NCBI GenBank assembly: GCA_020796225.1
Contig: CM036754.1
Span: 44,806,584-44,870,583, forward strand
DNA length: 64,000 bases
Direction: 5' to 3'
From: Arion vulgaris
Taxonomy: Eukaryota > Mollusca > Gastropoda > Stylommatophora > Arionidae
Shown: piece by piece, positions 20,728 to 31,152 of the stretch
How the letters are laid out: each line of letters begins with the position of its first letter
Position numbering within the stretch: position 1 is the stretch's first letter
The notes under the pieces: model-generated
What the model saw: only the letters and a program-made list of their open reading frames with translations
Database searches by the model: none
What the model was told of the DNA's origin: nothing
Made by a program: the position numbers and the translations under genes

Positions 20728-21393
20728 TACACTAAGTTTGTCAGAATACTGTCGTTATGACATCTTCAAATATACTGCAAGTCAGTATACTGTCGTTATG
20801 ACATCTTCAAATATACTGCAAGTCAGAATACTGTCGTTATGACATCTTCAAATATACTGCAAGTCAGAATACTGTCGTTATGACATCTTCAAATATACTG
20901 CAAGTCAGTATACTGTCGTTATGACATCTTCAAATATACTGCAAGTCAGAATACTGTCGTTATGACATCTTCAAATATACTGCAAGTCAGTATACTGTCG
21001 TTATGACATCTTCAAATATACTGCAAGTCAGAATACTGTCGTTATGACATCTTCAAATATACTGCAAGTCAGTATACTGTCGTTATGACATCTTCAAATA
21101 TACTGCAAGTCAGAATACTGTCGTTATGACATCTTCAAATATACTGCAAGTCAGTATACTGTCGTTATGACATCTTCAAATATACTGCAAGTCAGAATAC
21201 TGTCGTTATGACATCTTCAAATATACTGCAAGTCAGAATACTGTCGTTATGACATCTTCAAATATACTGCAAGTCAGAATACTGTCGTTATGACATCTTC
21301 AAATATACTGCAAGTCAGAATACTGTCGTTATGACATCTTCAAATATACTGCAAGTCAGAATACTGTCGTTATGACATCTTCAAATATACTGA
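20728..21393. repeat. 41-bp tandem array, about 16 copies
   Basis: The unit is GTCAGAATACTGTCGTTATG ACATCTTCAAATATACTGCAA with GTATAC/GAATAC variants. It ends at TATACTGAAATGAAAATCAT, the antisense 3' end of an S1 SINE. Confidence 0.95.
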
Positions 21394-21640
21394 AATGAAA
21401 ATCATGGCATATCGTTGACGTCGCCAGATACAGTAAACGAGTTCTTGATTTTTCTAGGCATCACTTATAAGTTCAGTAGTTTGCTATTACTTTCTGAACG
21501 GTGAGATCTACTTTTACAGTTCGTAGAAATCTCACAGAAACAATTTGCTTCAAACTGCCTACCCCGGAGTTTGAACCAGGTACGATTGGATTGTGATCAA
21601 GCTCACTACCACTTAAGCTACACACGCCCACTTATGCACA
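21394..21640 (-). mobile_element. S1 SINE
   Basis: Minus-oriented full copy: 3' end GAAATGAAAATCAT, middle CTAGGCATCACTTATAAGTT, head GAGTTTGAACCAGGTACGAT and ACTTAAGCTACACACGCCC. Matches 15835-16079 in reverse complement. Confidence 0.8.
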
Positions 21641-21759
21641 CGTATACATCATTTTAAGGAATGCAAACCCGGTTAAAAGTTTTTACTGATATTGATGAGA
21701 AAATTACGTACACAATATCAAACGATTTTAGCAACATGAAACCTGGTCTACATTGATGT

Positions 21760-21875
21760 GTAGAAATTAGATAGAAAACATCAAAGATTTGCTTCCAAAT
21801 TACCACCGCGGAGTTGGAATCAGGTACTCTTGGGTTTTGATCGAACTAACTAACATTAAGCCACAGACGCCCACA
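21760..21875 (-). mobile_element. S1 SINE, head-only fragment
   Basis: GATTTGCTTCCAAATTACCA, GGAATCAGGTACTCTTGGG, TTAAGCCACAGACGCCCAC: the 5' third of S1, in tandem orientation with the full copy 120 bp to the left. Confidence 0.7.
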
Positions 21876-22079
21876 GATGGCAGATACCTTAACTCAATAT
21901 GACCTACAAGGAAACAATAATGACAGTTTTAACAACATTTCTAACGTGTATTATTTCTTTCTTCTTCTTCTTCTTCTTCTCTTCCACCATTTACTTCTTT
22001 ATAGAAATGTTGGGGTGAAACGTAGTGATCTTCTGTGTGCTTTTATTAAGGCACTTTGTAAGCTGATATTCAATTATTT

Positions 22080-22515
22080 CTTTACTTGTGCTAATGTAGT
22101 ATTATCTACACTTATGGGTGCGAAACATGGACATTTAACAAGGCAGTAAACAAACAAATATGTGATTTTGAATATAAGTGTTACAGAAGTGTCCTCCGTA
22201 TATCATGGACAGAGAAGAGAACAAATAAATCTATCCAAAATAACTCAAAATTAAGTAAAACTGGATGATGCTATAAATAAGAATGAAAATTAAAGTATTT
22301 TGTTGACATATAAAAAGTAACGAAGGGCTGGAGAAGACCATTATAGAAGGAGGCATACCGACAAAGAGAAGAAGATGAATACAGGATGTAATTGATTATT
22401 TGAGAATGACGGCTGCAGAGGCGGAGCATCTGGTATATGAGAGAGAGACATTCAGAAGTACTATTAGGATGGCAAAGTTCTGCTCAGTACAAGTTACTTG
22501 ATAATGATGATGTTA
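22080..22515 (+). mobile_element. LINE-C: RT C-terminus to 3' tail
   Basis: Frameshifted translation gives CETWTFNKAV, FEYKCYRSVLRISWTEKRTN KSIQ, KVTKGWRRPL, then GAATGACGGCTGCAGAGGCG (MTAAEA), HLVYERETFRSTIRMAKFCS and the tail TACTTGATAATGATGATG. The same element as 7488-8365 and 54100-55100. Many stops, inactive. Confidence 0.8.
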
Positions 22516-22561
22516 AGTGTTATCTATGTCATTTTCTAATCCTGGAGATAATCCATCATTT

Positions 22562-25300
22562 AGAGTCTCTGTGGCTAAGTGGTTGAGTCTAGAGTCTCTG
22601 TGGCTAAGTGGTTGAGTCTAGAGTCTCTGTGGCTAAGTGGTTGAGTCTAGAGTCTCTGTGGCTAAGTGGTTGAGTCTAGAGTCTCTGTGGCTAAGTGGTT
22701 GAGTCTAGAGTCTCTGTGGCTAAGTGGTTGAGTCTAGAGTCTCTGTGGCTAAGTGGTTGAGTCTAGAGTCTCTGTGGCTAAGTGGTTGAGTCTAGAGTCT
22801 CTGTGGCTAAGTGGTTGAGTCTAGAGTCTCTGTGGCTAAGTGGTTGAGTCTAGAGTCTCTGTGGCTAAGTGGTTGAGTCTAGAGTCTCTGTGGCTAAGTG
22901 GTTGAGTCTAGAGTCTCTGTGGCTAAGTGGTTGAGTCTAGAGTCTCTGTGGCTAAGTGGTTGAGTCTAGAGTCTCTGTGGCTAAGTGGTTGAGTCTAGAG
23001 TCTCTGTGGCTAAGTGGTTGAGTCTAGAGTCTCTGTGGCTAAGTGGTTGAGTCTAGAGTCTCTGTGGCTAAGGGGTTGAGTCTAGAGTCTCTGTGGCTAA
23101 GTGGTAGAGTCTCTGTGGCTAAGTGGTAGAGTCTCTGTGGCTAATGTGAGTCTCTGTGGCTAAGTGGTTGAGTCCTAGAGTCTATGGTAGGTCTAAGTGG
23201 TAGTGGTAGAGTCTCTGTGGCTAAGTGGTGAGTCTCTGTGGCTAAATGGTAGAGTCTCTGTGGCTAAGTGGTGAGTCAGAGTCTCTGTGGCTAAGTGGTA
23301 GAGTCTCTGTGGCTAAGTGGTAGAGTCTCTGTGGCTAAGTGTTAGAGTCTCTGTGGCTTGTAGAGTCTCTGTGGCTAGTGCTAGAGTCTCTGTGGCTAAG
23401 TGGTTGAGCTCTGTGGCTAGAGCAAGTCTCTGTGGCTAGGTAGAGTCTCTGTGGCTAATGGTGAGTCTCTGTGGCTAAGTGGTAGAGTCTCTGTGGCTAA
23501 GTGGTAGAGTCTCTGTGGCTAAGTGGTAGAGTCTCTGTGGCTAAGTGGTGAGTCCTAGAGTCTCTGTGGCTAAGTGGTCTGGCTAAATGAGTCTCTGTGG
23601 CTAAGTGGTTGAGTCTAGAGTCTCTGTGGCTAAGGTGGTCTAGAGTCTCTGTGGCTAAGTGGTTGAGTCAGAGTCTCTGTGGCTAAGGTGGTTGGAGTCT
23701 AGAGTCTCTGTGGCTAAGTGGTAGAGTCTCTGTGGCTAAGTGGTAGAGTCTCTGTGGCTAAGTGGTCGAGTCTCTGTGGCTAATGGTGAGTCTCGTGCTA
23801 GTGGTAGAGTCTCTGTGGCTAAGGTGAGTCTAGAGTCTCTGTGGCTAAGTGGTAGAGTCTGTGGCTGGAGAGTCTCTGTGGCTAAGTGGTTAGAGTCTCT
23901 GTGGCTAAGTGGTAGAGTCTCTGTGGCTAAGTGGTTGAGTCTAGAGTCTCTGTGGCTAAGTGGTTGAGTCTCTCTGTGGCTAAGTTTTGGTTGGTCTAGA
24001 GTCTCTGTGGCTAAGTGGTTTGGCTAAGAGTCTCTGTGGCTAAGTGAGTCTGGCTAGAGTCTCTGTGGCTAAGGTGGTAGAGTCTCTGTGGCTAAGTGGT
24101 TGAGTGTAGAGTCTCTGTGGCTAAGGTTGGTAGAGTCTCTGTGGCTAAGGTGGTCTAGTCTAGGAAGCTCTGTGGCTGGAGAGTCTGGCTAATGGTAGAG
24201 TCTCTGTGGCTAAGTGGTTGGCTAGAGTCTCTGTGGCTAAGTGGTAGAGTCTCTGTGGCTAAGTGGTAGAGTCTCTGTGGCTAAGTGGTAGAGTCTCTGT
24301 GGCTAAGTGGTAGAGTCTCTGTGGCTAAGTGGTAGAGTCTCTGTGGCTAAGTGGTAGAGTCTCTGTGGCTAAGTGTTAGAGTCTCTGTGGCTAAGTGGTA
24401 GAGTCTCTGTGGCTAAGTGGTAGAGTCTCTGTGGCTAAGTGGTAGAGTCTCTGTGGCTAAGTGGTAGAGTCTCTGGCTGTGGAGTCTCTTGCTAAGTGGT
24501 AGAGTCTCTGTGGCTAGGTAGAGTCTCTGTGGCTAAGTGGTAGAGTCTCTGTGGCTAAGGTGCGTGCTAAGAGTCTCTGTGGCTAAGTGGTAGAGTCTCT
24601 GTGGCTAAGTGGTAGAGTCTCTGTGGCTAAGTGGTAGAGTCTCTGTGGCTAAGTGGTAGAGTCTCTGTGGCTAAGTGGTAGAGTCTCTGTGGCTAAGTGG
24701 TAGAGTCTCTGTGGCTAAGTGGTAGAGTCTCTGTGGCTAAGTGGTAGAGTCTCTGTGGCTAAGTGGTAGAGTCTCTGTGGCTAAGTGGTAGAGTCTCTGT
24801 GGCTAAGTGGTAGAGTCTCTGTGCTAAGTGGTAGAGTCTCTGTGGCTAGTGGTGAGTCTCTGTGGCTAAGTGGTAGAGTCTCTGTGGCTAAGTGGTAGAG
24901 TCTCTGTGGCTAAGTGGTAGAGTCTCTGTGGCTAAGTGGTAGAGTCTCTGTGGCTAAGTGGTAGAGTCTCTGTGGCTAAGTGTTAGAGTCTCTGTGGCTA
25001 AGTGGTAGAGTCTCTGTGGCTAAGTGGTAGAGTCTCTGTGGCTAAGTGGTAGAGTCTCTGTGGCTAAGTGGTAGAGTCTCTGTGGCTAAGTGGTAGAGTC
25101 TCTGTGGCTAATGTGAGTCCTGTGGCTAAGTGGTAGAGTCTCTGTAAGGCAAGTGGTAGAGTCTCTGTGCTAGGTAAGTGTAGGTAGAGTCTCTGTGGCT
25201 AAGTGGTAGAGTCTCTGTGGCTAAGTGGTGCAAGTCTTGTGGCTAAGTGGTAGTAGTCTCGTGGCTAAGTGGTAGAGTCTGTTGCTAGTGAGCTTGGTTT
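22562..25300 (+). repeat. 29/22-bp array, over 100 copies, of an S3 SINE A-box head
   Basis: From 22562 to about 23090 nearly perfect 29-bp units (GAGTCTCTGTGGCTAAGTGG TTGAGTCTA). From 23090 mostly 22-bp units (AGAGTCTCTGTGGCTAAGTG GT) with many indels. TCTCTGTGGCTAAGTGGT is the head of SINE S3 (reverse complement of 59685-59705). TGGCTAAGTGG fits the Pol III A-box pattern TRGYNNAGYNGG. No B-box accompanies the units. Towards 25300 the array dissolves into scrambled copies. Confidence 0.95.
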
Positions 25301-25724
25301 AGAGACCCTAGTTGTTGGTAAGAGCTATGTAGCAATCTTGTGGCAAGTGGTGAGCATCTCTGGAGCACACGGCGATGGTAACTCTGTGCAAGTGGTTGAT
25401 CCTTGTAGGCTTTGACCGTTCTAAGTCGGGTACTCTGTCGACTAATATTCTGTTCAAGGCAATGTTCTCATAGTGGAGAAGCTAAGGTGATGCAATGGAC
25501 TCAGGAGCATATGCGGTAAAAAGATTATTATGAAGGTACAAAACGCCATTTCTGGAGAACTCTTTGAGCTGTGAAATAAAACAGCATATGAAAATAAGAA
25601 ATCGGCTCAGTTTTAGAACCACTAGATATGTTATAGTCGTGGCTACTTGTCCACAAATCTATCGGAATATGAGCAATTTACTCGCAATAAAGGGACTACT
25701 ACAAGCAAAACAGGCTGCAATGGG
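25301..25724. other. Decayed array edge and unassigned DNA
   Basis: 25300-25420 still carries fragments such as GGCAAGTGGTGAG. After that nothing is recognised until the next array. Confidence 0.5.
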
Positions 25725-26393
25725 ACAACAGTGCACATGGGACAACATAGGGCAATGGGAAACAGGAATATGGGACAACAGGCCAATATGACAATCTCGT
25801 GCAATATGGACAACACGGGAATGTGAAAACATGGCAATTAGAAACAGGCCAATATGGGAAACACGGCAATATGGGACACGGTCATTGGCAATATAATATC
25901 GGACAACAGGTGCATGGACAATTCGAAACGACTAATATGGAACAACACGGCGCAATATGGGACAACACGGCGCAATATGGGACAACACGGCGCAATATGG
26001 GACAACACGGCGCAATATGGGAACACAGCGAATATGGGACAACACGGCGCAATATGGGACAACACGGCGCAATATGGGACAACACGGCGCAATATGGGAC
26101 AACACGGCGCAATATGGGACAACACGGCGCAATATGGGACAACACGGCCATATGGGACAACACGGTGCAATATGGGACAACACGCGCAATATGGGACAAC
26201 ACGGCGCAATATGGGGCAACACGGCGCAATATGGGACAACACGGCGCAATATGGGACAACACGGCGCAATATGGGAACCCAAAAACCGGCGCAATGTGGG
26301 ACAACACGGCGCAATATGGACAACACCGCGCAATATGGGACAACACGGCGCAATATGGGACAACACGGCGCAATATGGGACAACACGGCGCAA
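25725..26393. repeat. 20-bp tandem array, about 30 copies
   Basis: The unit is GCAATATGGGACAACACGGC. Copies before 25930 are diverged (GGCAATGGGAAACAGGAATA). The later ones are almost identical. Because 20 is not a multiple of three, a 60-bp protein period appears in several frames on both strands. Confidence 0.95.
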
Positions 26394-26656
26394 TTCTTCT
26401 TCTTCTTAAGTTCGCCCGCTATGGGTTCAGGCGTAGTCATGGAGCTTGTATGGCTCTTCTGATTGAATTTTGTGTGAATGCATGCTTTCCTTTTAATAAG
26501 TGTCCCTGCCATACAGAGACACACCTTCTCAACCTTCAGAAGTCCCCTCATACAGAGAACACTTCTTCTTCAGAAGTCACCATACAGAGACACACCTTCT
26601 CTGACTTCAGAAGTCACCATACAGAGACACACCTTCTCTGACTTCAGAAGTCACCT
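26394..26656. repeat. D5 dispersed repeat with a 37-bp array at its end
   Basis: TATGGGTTCAGGCGTAGTCA, TCTTCTGATTGAATTTTGTG, CATGCTTTCCTTTTAATAAG match 26930-27030 (second D5 copy). The following CATACAGAGACACACCTTCT CTGACTTCAGAAGTCAC is single in the second copy but repeated about four times here. Confidence 0.65.
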
Positions 26657-26935
26657 GACGCAATGAAATCTTCTTCTTCGAACGCTCCATATCGACCACT
26701 TGTTAAACCACTCTTTGTGATTTGTATGTAATCTAAGCCTAAGAGCAATTGTACGTTGTGCCGTTTATGCACCTACACGTAGGCCAGCACATCCAATTTC
26801 TGCGACGCTTTTTATTTATTAGGTAGCTTCCTAGACCCCTACCTCACTCGCCTCTTACGACATGCCTTGTAGGTCGCAGTGTTACTATTCTTTGCTCCTT
26901 GCAGCCCCGGGAACACACGGGCTATTCTTCTGCTA
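26657..26935 (-). mobile_element. D4 dispersed repeat, full copy
   Basis: Shared with 49555-49805 (same strand) and with 39180-39405 and 47531-47760 (opposite strand). Landmarks: AACGCTCCATATCGACCACT, TTTCTGCGACGCTTTTTATT, CTTACGACATGCCTTGTAGG. Length about 270 bp with a (GAA)n end. No tRNA-like boxes seen, so the class is unknown. Confidence 0.7.
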
Positions 26936-27075
26936 TAAATTCAGGCGTAGTTATGGTGCCTTTGTATGTCGCTTCTGATTGATTTTTGTCTGAAGGTCTG
27001 CTTTTCATGTTTAATCAGTGTTCCCCATCATACAGGCGCACATTCTCTGACCTCAGAAGTCATCCTGCGCAGTGA
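26925..27075 (+). mobile_element. D5 dispersed repeat, second copy
   Basis: AAATTCAGGCGTAGTTATGG, CTTCTGATTGATTTTTGTCT, CATACAGGCGCACATTCTCT GACC. Directly repeats 26400-26560 with D4 lying between them. Confidence 0.6.
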
Positions 27076-27565
27076 AAACAATCCTATGTATTTGAAGCTC
27101 GCACTTTGAATATTAATGAAATACATGTTTGCATTTAAACATGTTACCATTATCAGTTTATCAAATGAAACACTTAAATAAGACATTCTTGTGCAATAAC
27201 ATGCATTTGGTAAAGGTCTTTGATGATTTAGCAATCATTTCCCGGTAATAAGAGATTGTTGAAATATATATTTTATTTCTACTTAAACTTGGCATATGAT
27301 AATGTTCAAGCGCAATAAGTTATTTGATGAATAATTATGTTTTTCGTTTCGGAACATTTTTACATTTCTAATTTTTGTTGGTAATTACGTAATAAGTTGC
27401 AGACATTTATTAATAGATAGCTGGGCAACATACTTCATCTGCGATAGTAGGACAAGATCACAAACAGGAAACTTGTTATGTTATGTTATGTGATACGATC
27501 AACGTTATGACACATTGGGCATTCCCTTGCGTGCTCTGTCCTCCGCTGCAACAGTCATCCTAAAG
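27076..27565. other. Unassigned AT-rich DNA
   Basis: Contains a short GTTATGTTATG run at 27476-27490. No gene or shared repeat recognised. Confidence 0.5.
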
Positions 27566-27569
27566 TCTA

Positions 27570-27835
27570 ATTACTCACCTTACCCTTGAGCAGTTGATTA
27601 GTATATCTTCTCTCTCTACTACAAAGACGACACTGTCTGGCATGTCCGAACTTAACTCTTTATTCTCAATCCTGTGTCTGAGACTTGTCCATATCACATA
27701 AATTAGAGCGCACCACATTGATGACACCGATTCTGTCCATACTTTTGCCAGCTTGGTTCGGAGCATTGTTTACAAGAAAGTCAGCACACTCATTACCCTG
27801 AACTCCAGCATGTCCAGATGTGTACAGACAAGTCA
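27570..27835 (-). mobile_element. RNase H end of a pol (family distinct from LINE-B)
   Basis: The minus strand encodes YTSGHAGVQGNECADFLVNN A, matching the HAGVxGNExAD motif that carries the catalytic His and last Asp of RNase H. Further on, past a stop, GHARQCRLCSRERR with a CxxC pair. Stops break the frame. Confidence 0.7.
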
Positions 27836-27934
27836 TTTTCTTGAGATGTATGGCAGGTAGAACAAGAGATACGGGGCAGAAGGTGGCCAAGTATAGGACA
27901 CACATTGTGGAGAGCTTCTGATAGCATCACAAGA

Positions 27935-28135
27935 CAGGTTCTCGGATAGAACCACCAGGGTAATAGAGGTAACGGAAGACCCAGGAACACCTGGAGGCGG
28001 CAGTTGGAAATGGAATGTAAGAAAATGGGAAGAGAGTTGAGATATCTGTAAAAGATGACATTGGACAGGAGGGCTTGGAAAAACCTTGGCTGCAAACCTA
28101 TACCTTCCTTGGAATGAAGGGTGAAGAAGAAGAAG
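27935..28135 (+). mobile_element. LINE-D type RT C-terminus with GAAGAA tail
   Basis: With one correction of frame: RPRNTWRRQLEMECKKMG, then LDRRAWKNLG, then GAAGGGTGAAGAAGAAGAAG. The same C-terminal pattern as the complete LINE-D at 57190-57365. Confidence 0.7.
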
Positions 28136-28441
28136 ATTACGTAATAACGTCTTCTATGAAATCATTGCATAATAATATCGATTATTATTGATTCTGCTAA
28201 TACAGCTTTTGTTGTCTTAATTATAAAAGTGATTGTCTGTGTGTGAGTGTGTGTGTGTCGATGGGGAAAGGTAAGAACGTCAAACTTTAGACACATGCAA
28301 TTTGGACAGATTATATTACTGCAAAAATTGCTATATAGAGAGGACGATTTTCAACTCTTAGTGTGCTTTCTTTACCGGGTTATGAGTTAGTTATATTGGT
28401 TTACAATGCATACACTTCATAGCGGGATCAGTCATCCCTTA
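28136..28441. other. Unassigned; short GT run near 28240
   Basis: Nothing beyond GTGTGTGAGTGTGTGTGTG. Confidence 0.5.
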
Positions 28442-28683
28442 AGTTAATTACATATCCTTTACAGGACTTTGCGAATCAACCCCAACATTTTAACGCTGTT
28501 TTTGATTTTTCTAGGCATTATTACGTTCAGTAGTTTGCCATTGCTTTCTGAAAGGGTGGTGCCATCGTCCTTTTGTAAAAATGACGCGAAATAATTTGCA
28601 ACCAAACTGTCCGCAGCGTGATTCGAGCTCAGAACGTCGGGATTAATAGACCGAGTCACAATACCCTAAGCCACAGACGCCAC
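28442..28683 (-). mobile_element. S1-like SINE, near complete
   Basis: CATATCCTTTACAGGACTTT at the 3' end, CTAGGCATTATTACGTTCAG in the middle, TAAGCCACAGACGCCACC at the head. Shares a subfamily-specific segment (GTGGTGCCATCGTCCTTTTG) with the copy at 280-476. Confidence 0.75.
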
Positions 28684-28803
28684 CAGTCACCCCTTACACT
28701 AGGATATTGAGATGTGCAGTGGTAAATGACGAAAAAAGTAGTACCTCTATTTGTTAAAATCAAATATATATTGAAAAATCGGATCACAATTTCGTTGCTC
28801 ATG

Positions 28804-28839
28804 AAAAAACCGGAGACAAATTTGGATTTCCGGTTTTTT
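28804..28839. repeat. Perfect inverted repeat, 11-bp arms
   Basis: AAAAAACCGGA (28804-28814) and TCCGGTTTTTT (28829-28839) with a 14-base loop, followed by two more T. Confidence 0.7.
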
Positions 28840-28841
28840 TT

Positions 28842-29240
28842 CCTATCATGCAGACATCAATCTCTGTTAAATTATTTCTTACTGTAAAACATATGGACTA
28901 TATGATTTATAAACACTTTAACAAGTAAAGAAACCCGTTTTCATACCCTGAAGTATATTGGTGAATACAGTATTAGATATGTACTTTTCTTTGATCTACG
29001 GTATACGGAAGGGGGTTATGTGATAAAAGCTATCCAGTCACCTTTACTTTCCCAGCATGTTTCTGACACCCAATTGATTTGAGAGCTGAGAAGATCGGGA
29101 AAAAACTCCACAAAGATGAATAGGAAAGCTAGTATATATATATATATATATGAGGAAACAATGAAGTTGGTCATCATCACGTGGTTTGCTCTCAGATCAG
29201 TGGCGCTTCTGACTCATTTTTGCGTGAAAGCATGTTTTTC
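28842..29240. other. Unassigned; (TA)n near 29135
   Basis: A (TA)9-10 run sits at about 29132-29150. Bases 29185-29240 (GGCGCTTCTGACTC, GTGAAAGCATG) faintly resemble D5. Confidence 0.45.
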
Positions 29241-29244
29241 CTTT

Positions 29245-29310
29245 TTATCACGCTAAATTTCTTTCTTTCTTTTCTCTAATCTTACTTTGTTTCACATCGG
29301 CAGAATAAAG
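29245..29310 (-). mobile_element. LINE-A 3' tail remnant
   Basis: The plus strand TTTCTTTCTTTCTTTTCTCT AATCTTACTTTG is the reverse complement of the LINE-A end CAGGATTAGAGAAATGAAAG AAAG. Confidence 0.6.
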
Positions 29311-29324
29311 ATATTTAGGGTAAC

Positions 29325-29520
29325 TTTGTTGCTTGGATGACAACAATTTTGTGGGCGTTGTGATGTGACATACAATTGTTCGTGATTGACATACAATTTT
29401 GTGGGCGTTGTGATGTGACACATACAATTTTTTACAATGTTCACCCTTTGTGGGCGTTATGAGGTGACACATACAATTTTGTGGCGTTGTGAGGTCACAC
29501 ATACAATTTTGTTGTGCCAA
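29325..29520. repeat. Irregular array, about 31-40 bp unit, 5 copies
   Basis: ACATACAATTTTGTGGGCGT TGTGATGTGAC recurs with length differences at about 29368, 29390, 29420, 29470 and 29500. Confidence 0.8.
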
Positions 29521-29843
29521 TGGTTCACCCTTTTCTCTGTATTATTTTGACCTCTGGACGCATTTATTTTGCGATTCAAATTTAACATTCAATGTCAATT
29601 AGTTTAAACCTTCATAACTCTTGTACTTTTTTTCTAAAGTATGACATATTTTATATTAAATTGTTGCTAATTGAATGTGAAATACATTAATATAATAATA
29701 TTTTACATCAGGTGATATACGTTTGAGAAAATTAGATTATTGTACGACGGGAAGTCAATAAGTAAGCCACAAATGGCTGTAGAAAAATAACTTAACATAA
29801 TAACAACTTGAAACCAGTTTATTTTTATACATACATTGTTCCT

Positions 29844-30343
29844 TTATTTCTCAACATAATTTCCACCAACATTCTTGCACTTATCCCATCGTTTTATCAA
29901 TCCTCCCAAACCGGCTGCACAGAACTGCGGGCTCTGTTTTCTAAACCACGTTTTCACTTCACATTCAACTTCGGCGTCATTCGCGAAATGTCTCCCGCCA
30001 AGGTGGGTTTCAGTGAACCAAAAGGTGAAAATCGTTAGGGCTAAGTCGGGACTGTAAGGTTGATGTTCCAGAACTTTCCACGGTAGTTGGTTAATTTTCT
30101 CCTGAGTTAATCGAGTCGTATGTGGTCTGGCATTGTCATTAAGAAGCAACACTCCTGTAGTCAGCAGTCCTGGGCATTTTTTCGAATTGCATCATGAAGC
30201 ATCGATAGAACTTCACAGTATGATTCATAATTCACATTGTCACCTTTCTTCTTGAAATTGGTTAAAGCACTCCTTGACAATCCCAGAACACCGTCAGCAT
30301 GACTTTCCCTGCTGATGACGTAACCTTGAATTTTTTGACACAA
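29844..30343 (-). pseudogene. Mariner transposase C-terminal half, left arm
   Basis: Minus strand: ESHADGVLGLSRSALTNF (frameshifted form of VMLTVFWD), SYCEVLSMLHDAIRKN, then LLLNDNARPHTTRLTQEKIN, YSPDLA, KRWDKCKNVGGNYVEK. NDNARPH and YSPDL hold the second and third Asp of the DDD catalytic triad. The first Asp is absent from this arm. Two reading-frame breaks. Confidence 0.85.
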
Positions 30344-30345
30344 TT

Positions 30346-31055
30346 GAAGAAAGTGTGCTCAATGTGGGTACCCAGACAATTGAAGGAGGAACACAAAATG
30401 AACCGATTTGGCCTGTCCTTGCGTCATCTCTGTCGATACGAAGATGAAGGAGAAGACATGCTGAACAGGATTGTTACTGAGGATGAATCATGGGTGCATC
30501 ACTACCAGCCCGAATCAAAGCGTGCTTCAATACAGTGGAAACATCTTTCTTCGCCTTGTGTCAAAAATTCAAGATTACCCATCAGCAGGGAAAGTCATGC
30601 TGACGGTGTTCTGGGATTGTCAAGGAGTGCTTTTAACCAATTTCAAGAAGAAAGGTGACAATGTGAATTCTGAATCATACTGTGAAGTTCTATCGATGCT
30701 TCATGATGCAATTCGAAAAAATGCCCAGGACTGCTGACTACAGGAGTGTTGCTTCTTAATGACAATGCCAGACAATACGACTCGATTAACTCAGGAGAAA
30801 ATTAACCAACTACGGTGGAAAGTTCTGGAACATCAACCTTACAGTCCCGACTTAGCCCTTAACGATTTCCACCTTTTGGTCCACTGAAAACCCACCTTGG
30901 CGGGAGACATTTCGCGAATGACGCCGAAGTTGAATGTGAAGTGAAAACGTAGTTTAGAAAACAGCCCGCAGTTCTATGCAGCCGGTTTGGGAGGATTGAT
31001 AAAACGATGGGATAAGTGCATCAATGTTGGTGGAAATTATGTTGAGAAATAAAGG
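30346..31055 (+). pseudogene. Mariner transposase, central and C-terminal parts, right arm
   Basis: Starts inside the gene: CSMWVPRQLKEEHKMNR, RIVTEDESWVHHYQPESKRA (first catalytic Asp of the triad in TEDE), GKVMLTVFWDCQGVLLTNFK, SYCEVLSMLHDAIRKN, then a broken NDNAR region and RWDKCINVGGNYVEK. At least two frameshifts. The part up to QWKHLSSP is the unpaired centre of the palindrome. The rest pairs with the left arm. Confidence 0.85.
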
Positions 31056-31152
31056 AACAATGTATGTATAAAATAAACTGGTTTCAAGTTGTTATCATGT
31101 TTAGTTATTTTTCTACAGCCATTTGTTTCTTACTTATTGACTTCCCGTCGTA

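Larger units (their letters stand above)
29743..31152. mobile_element. Palindromic (fold-back) mariner-family DNA transposon
   Basis: Both ends are CGACGGGAAGTCAATAAGTA in inverted orientation, flanked by TA (29743-29744 and 31151-31152), the target duplication of Tc1/mariner elements. The two outer arms (29745 to about 30345, and about 30560 to 31150) are inverted copies of each other over nearly 600 bp, each carrying the 3' half of a mariner transposase. Only the 215-bp centre is single copy. The transposase N-terminus and helix-turn-helix are missing, so it cannot be autonomous. Confidence 0.9.
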
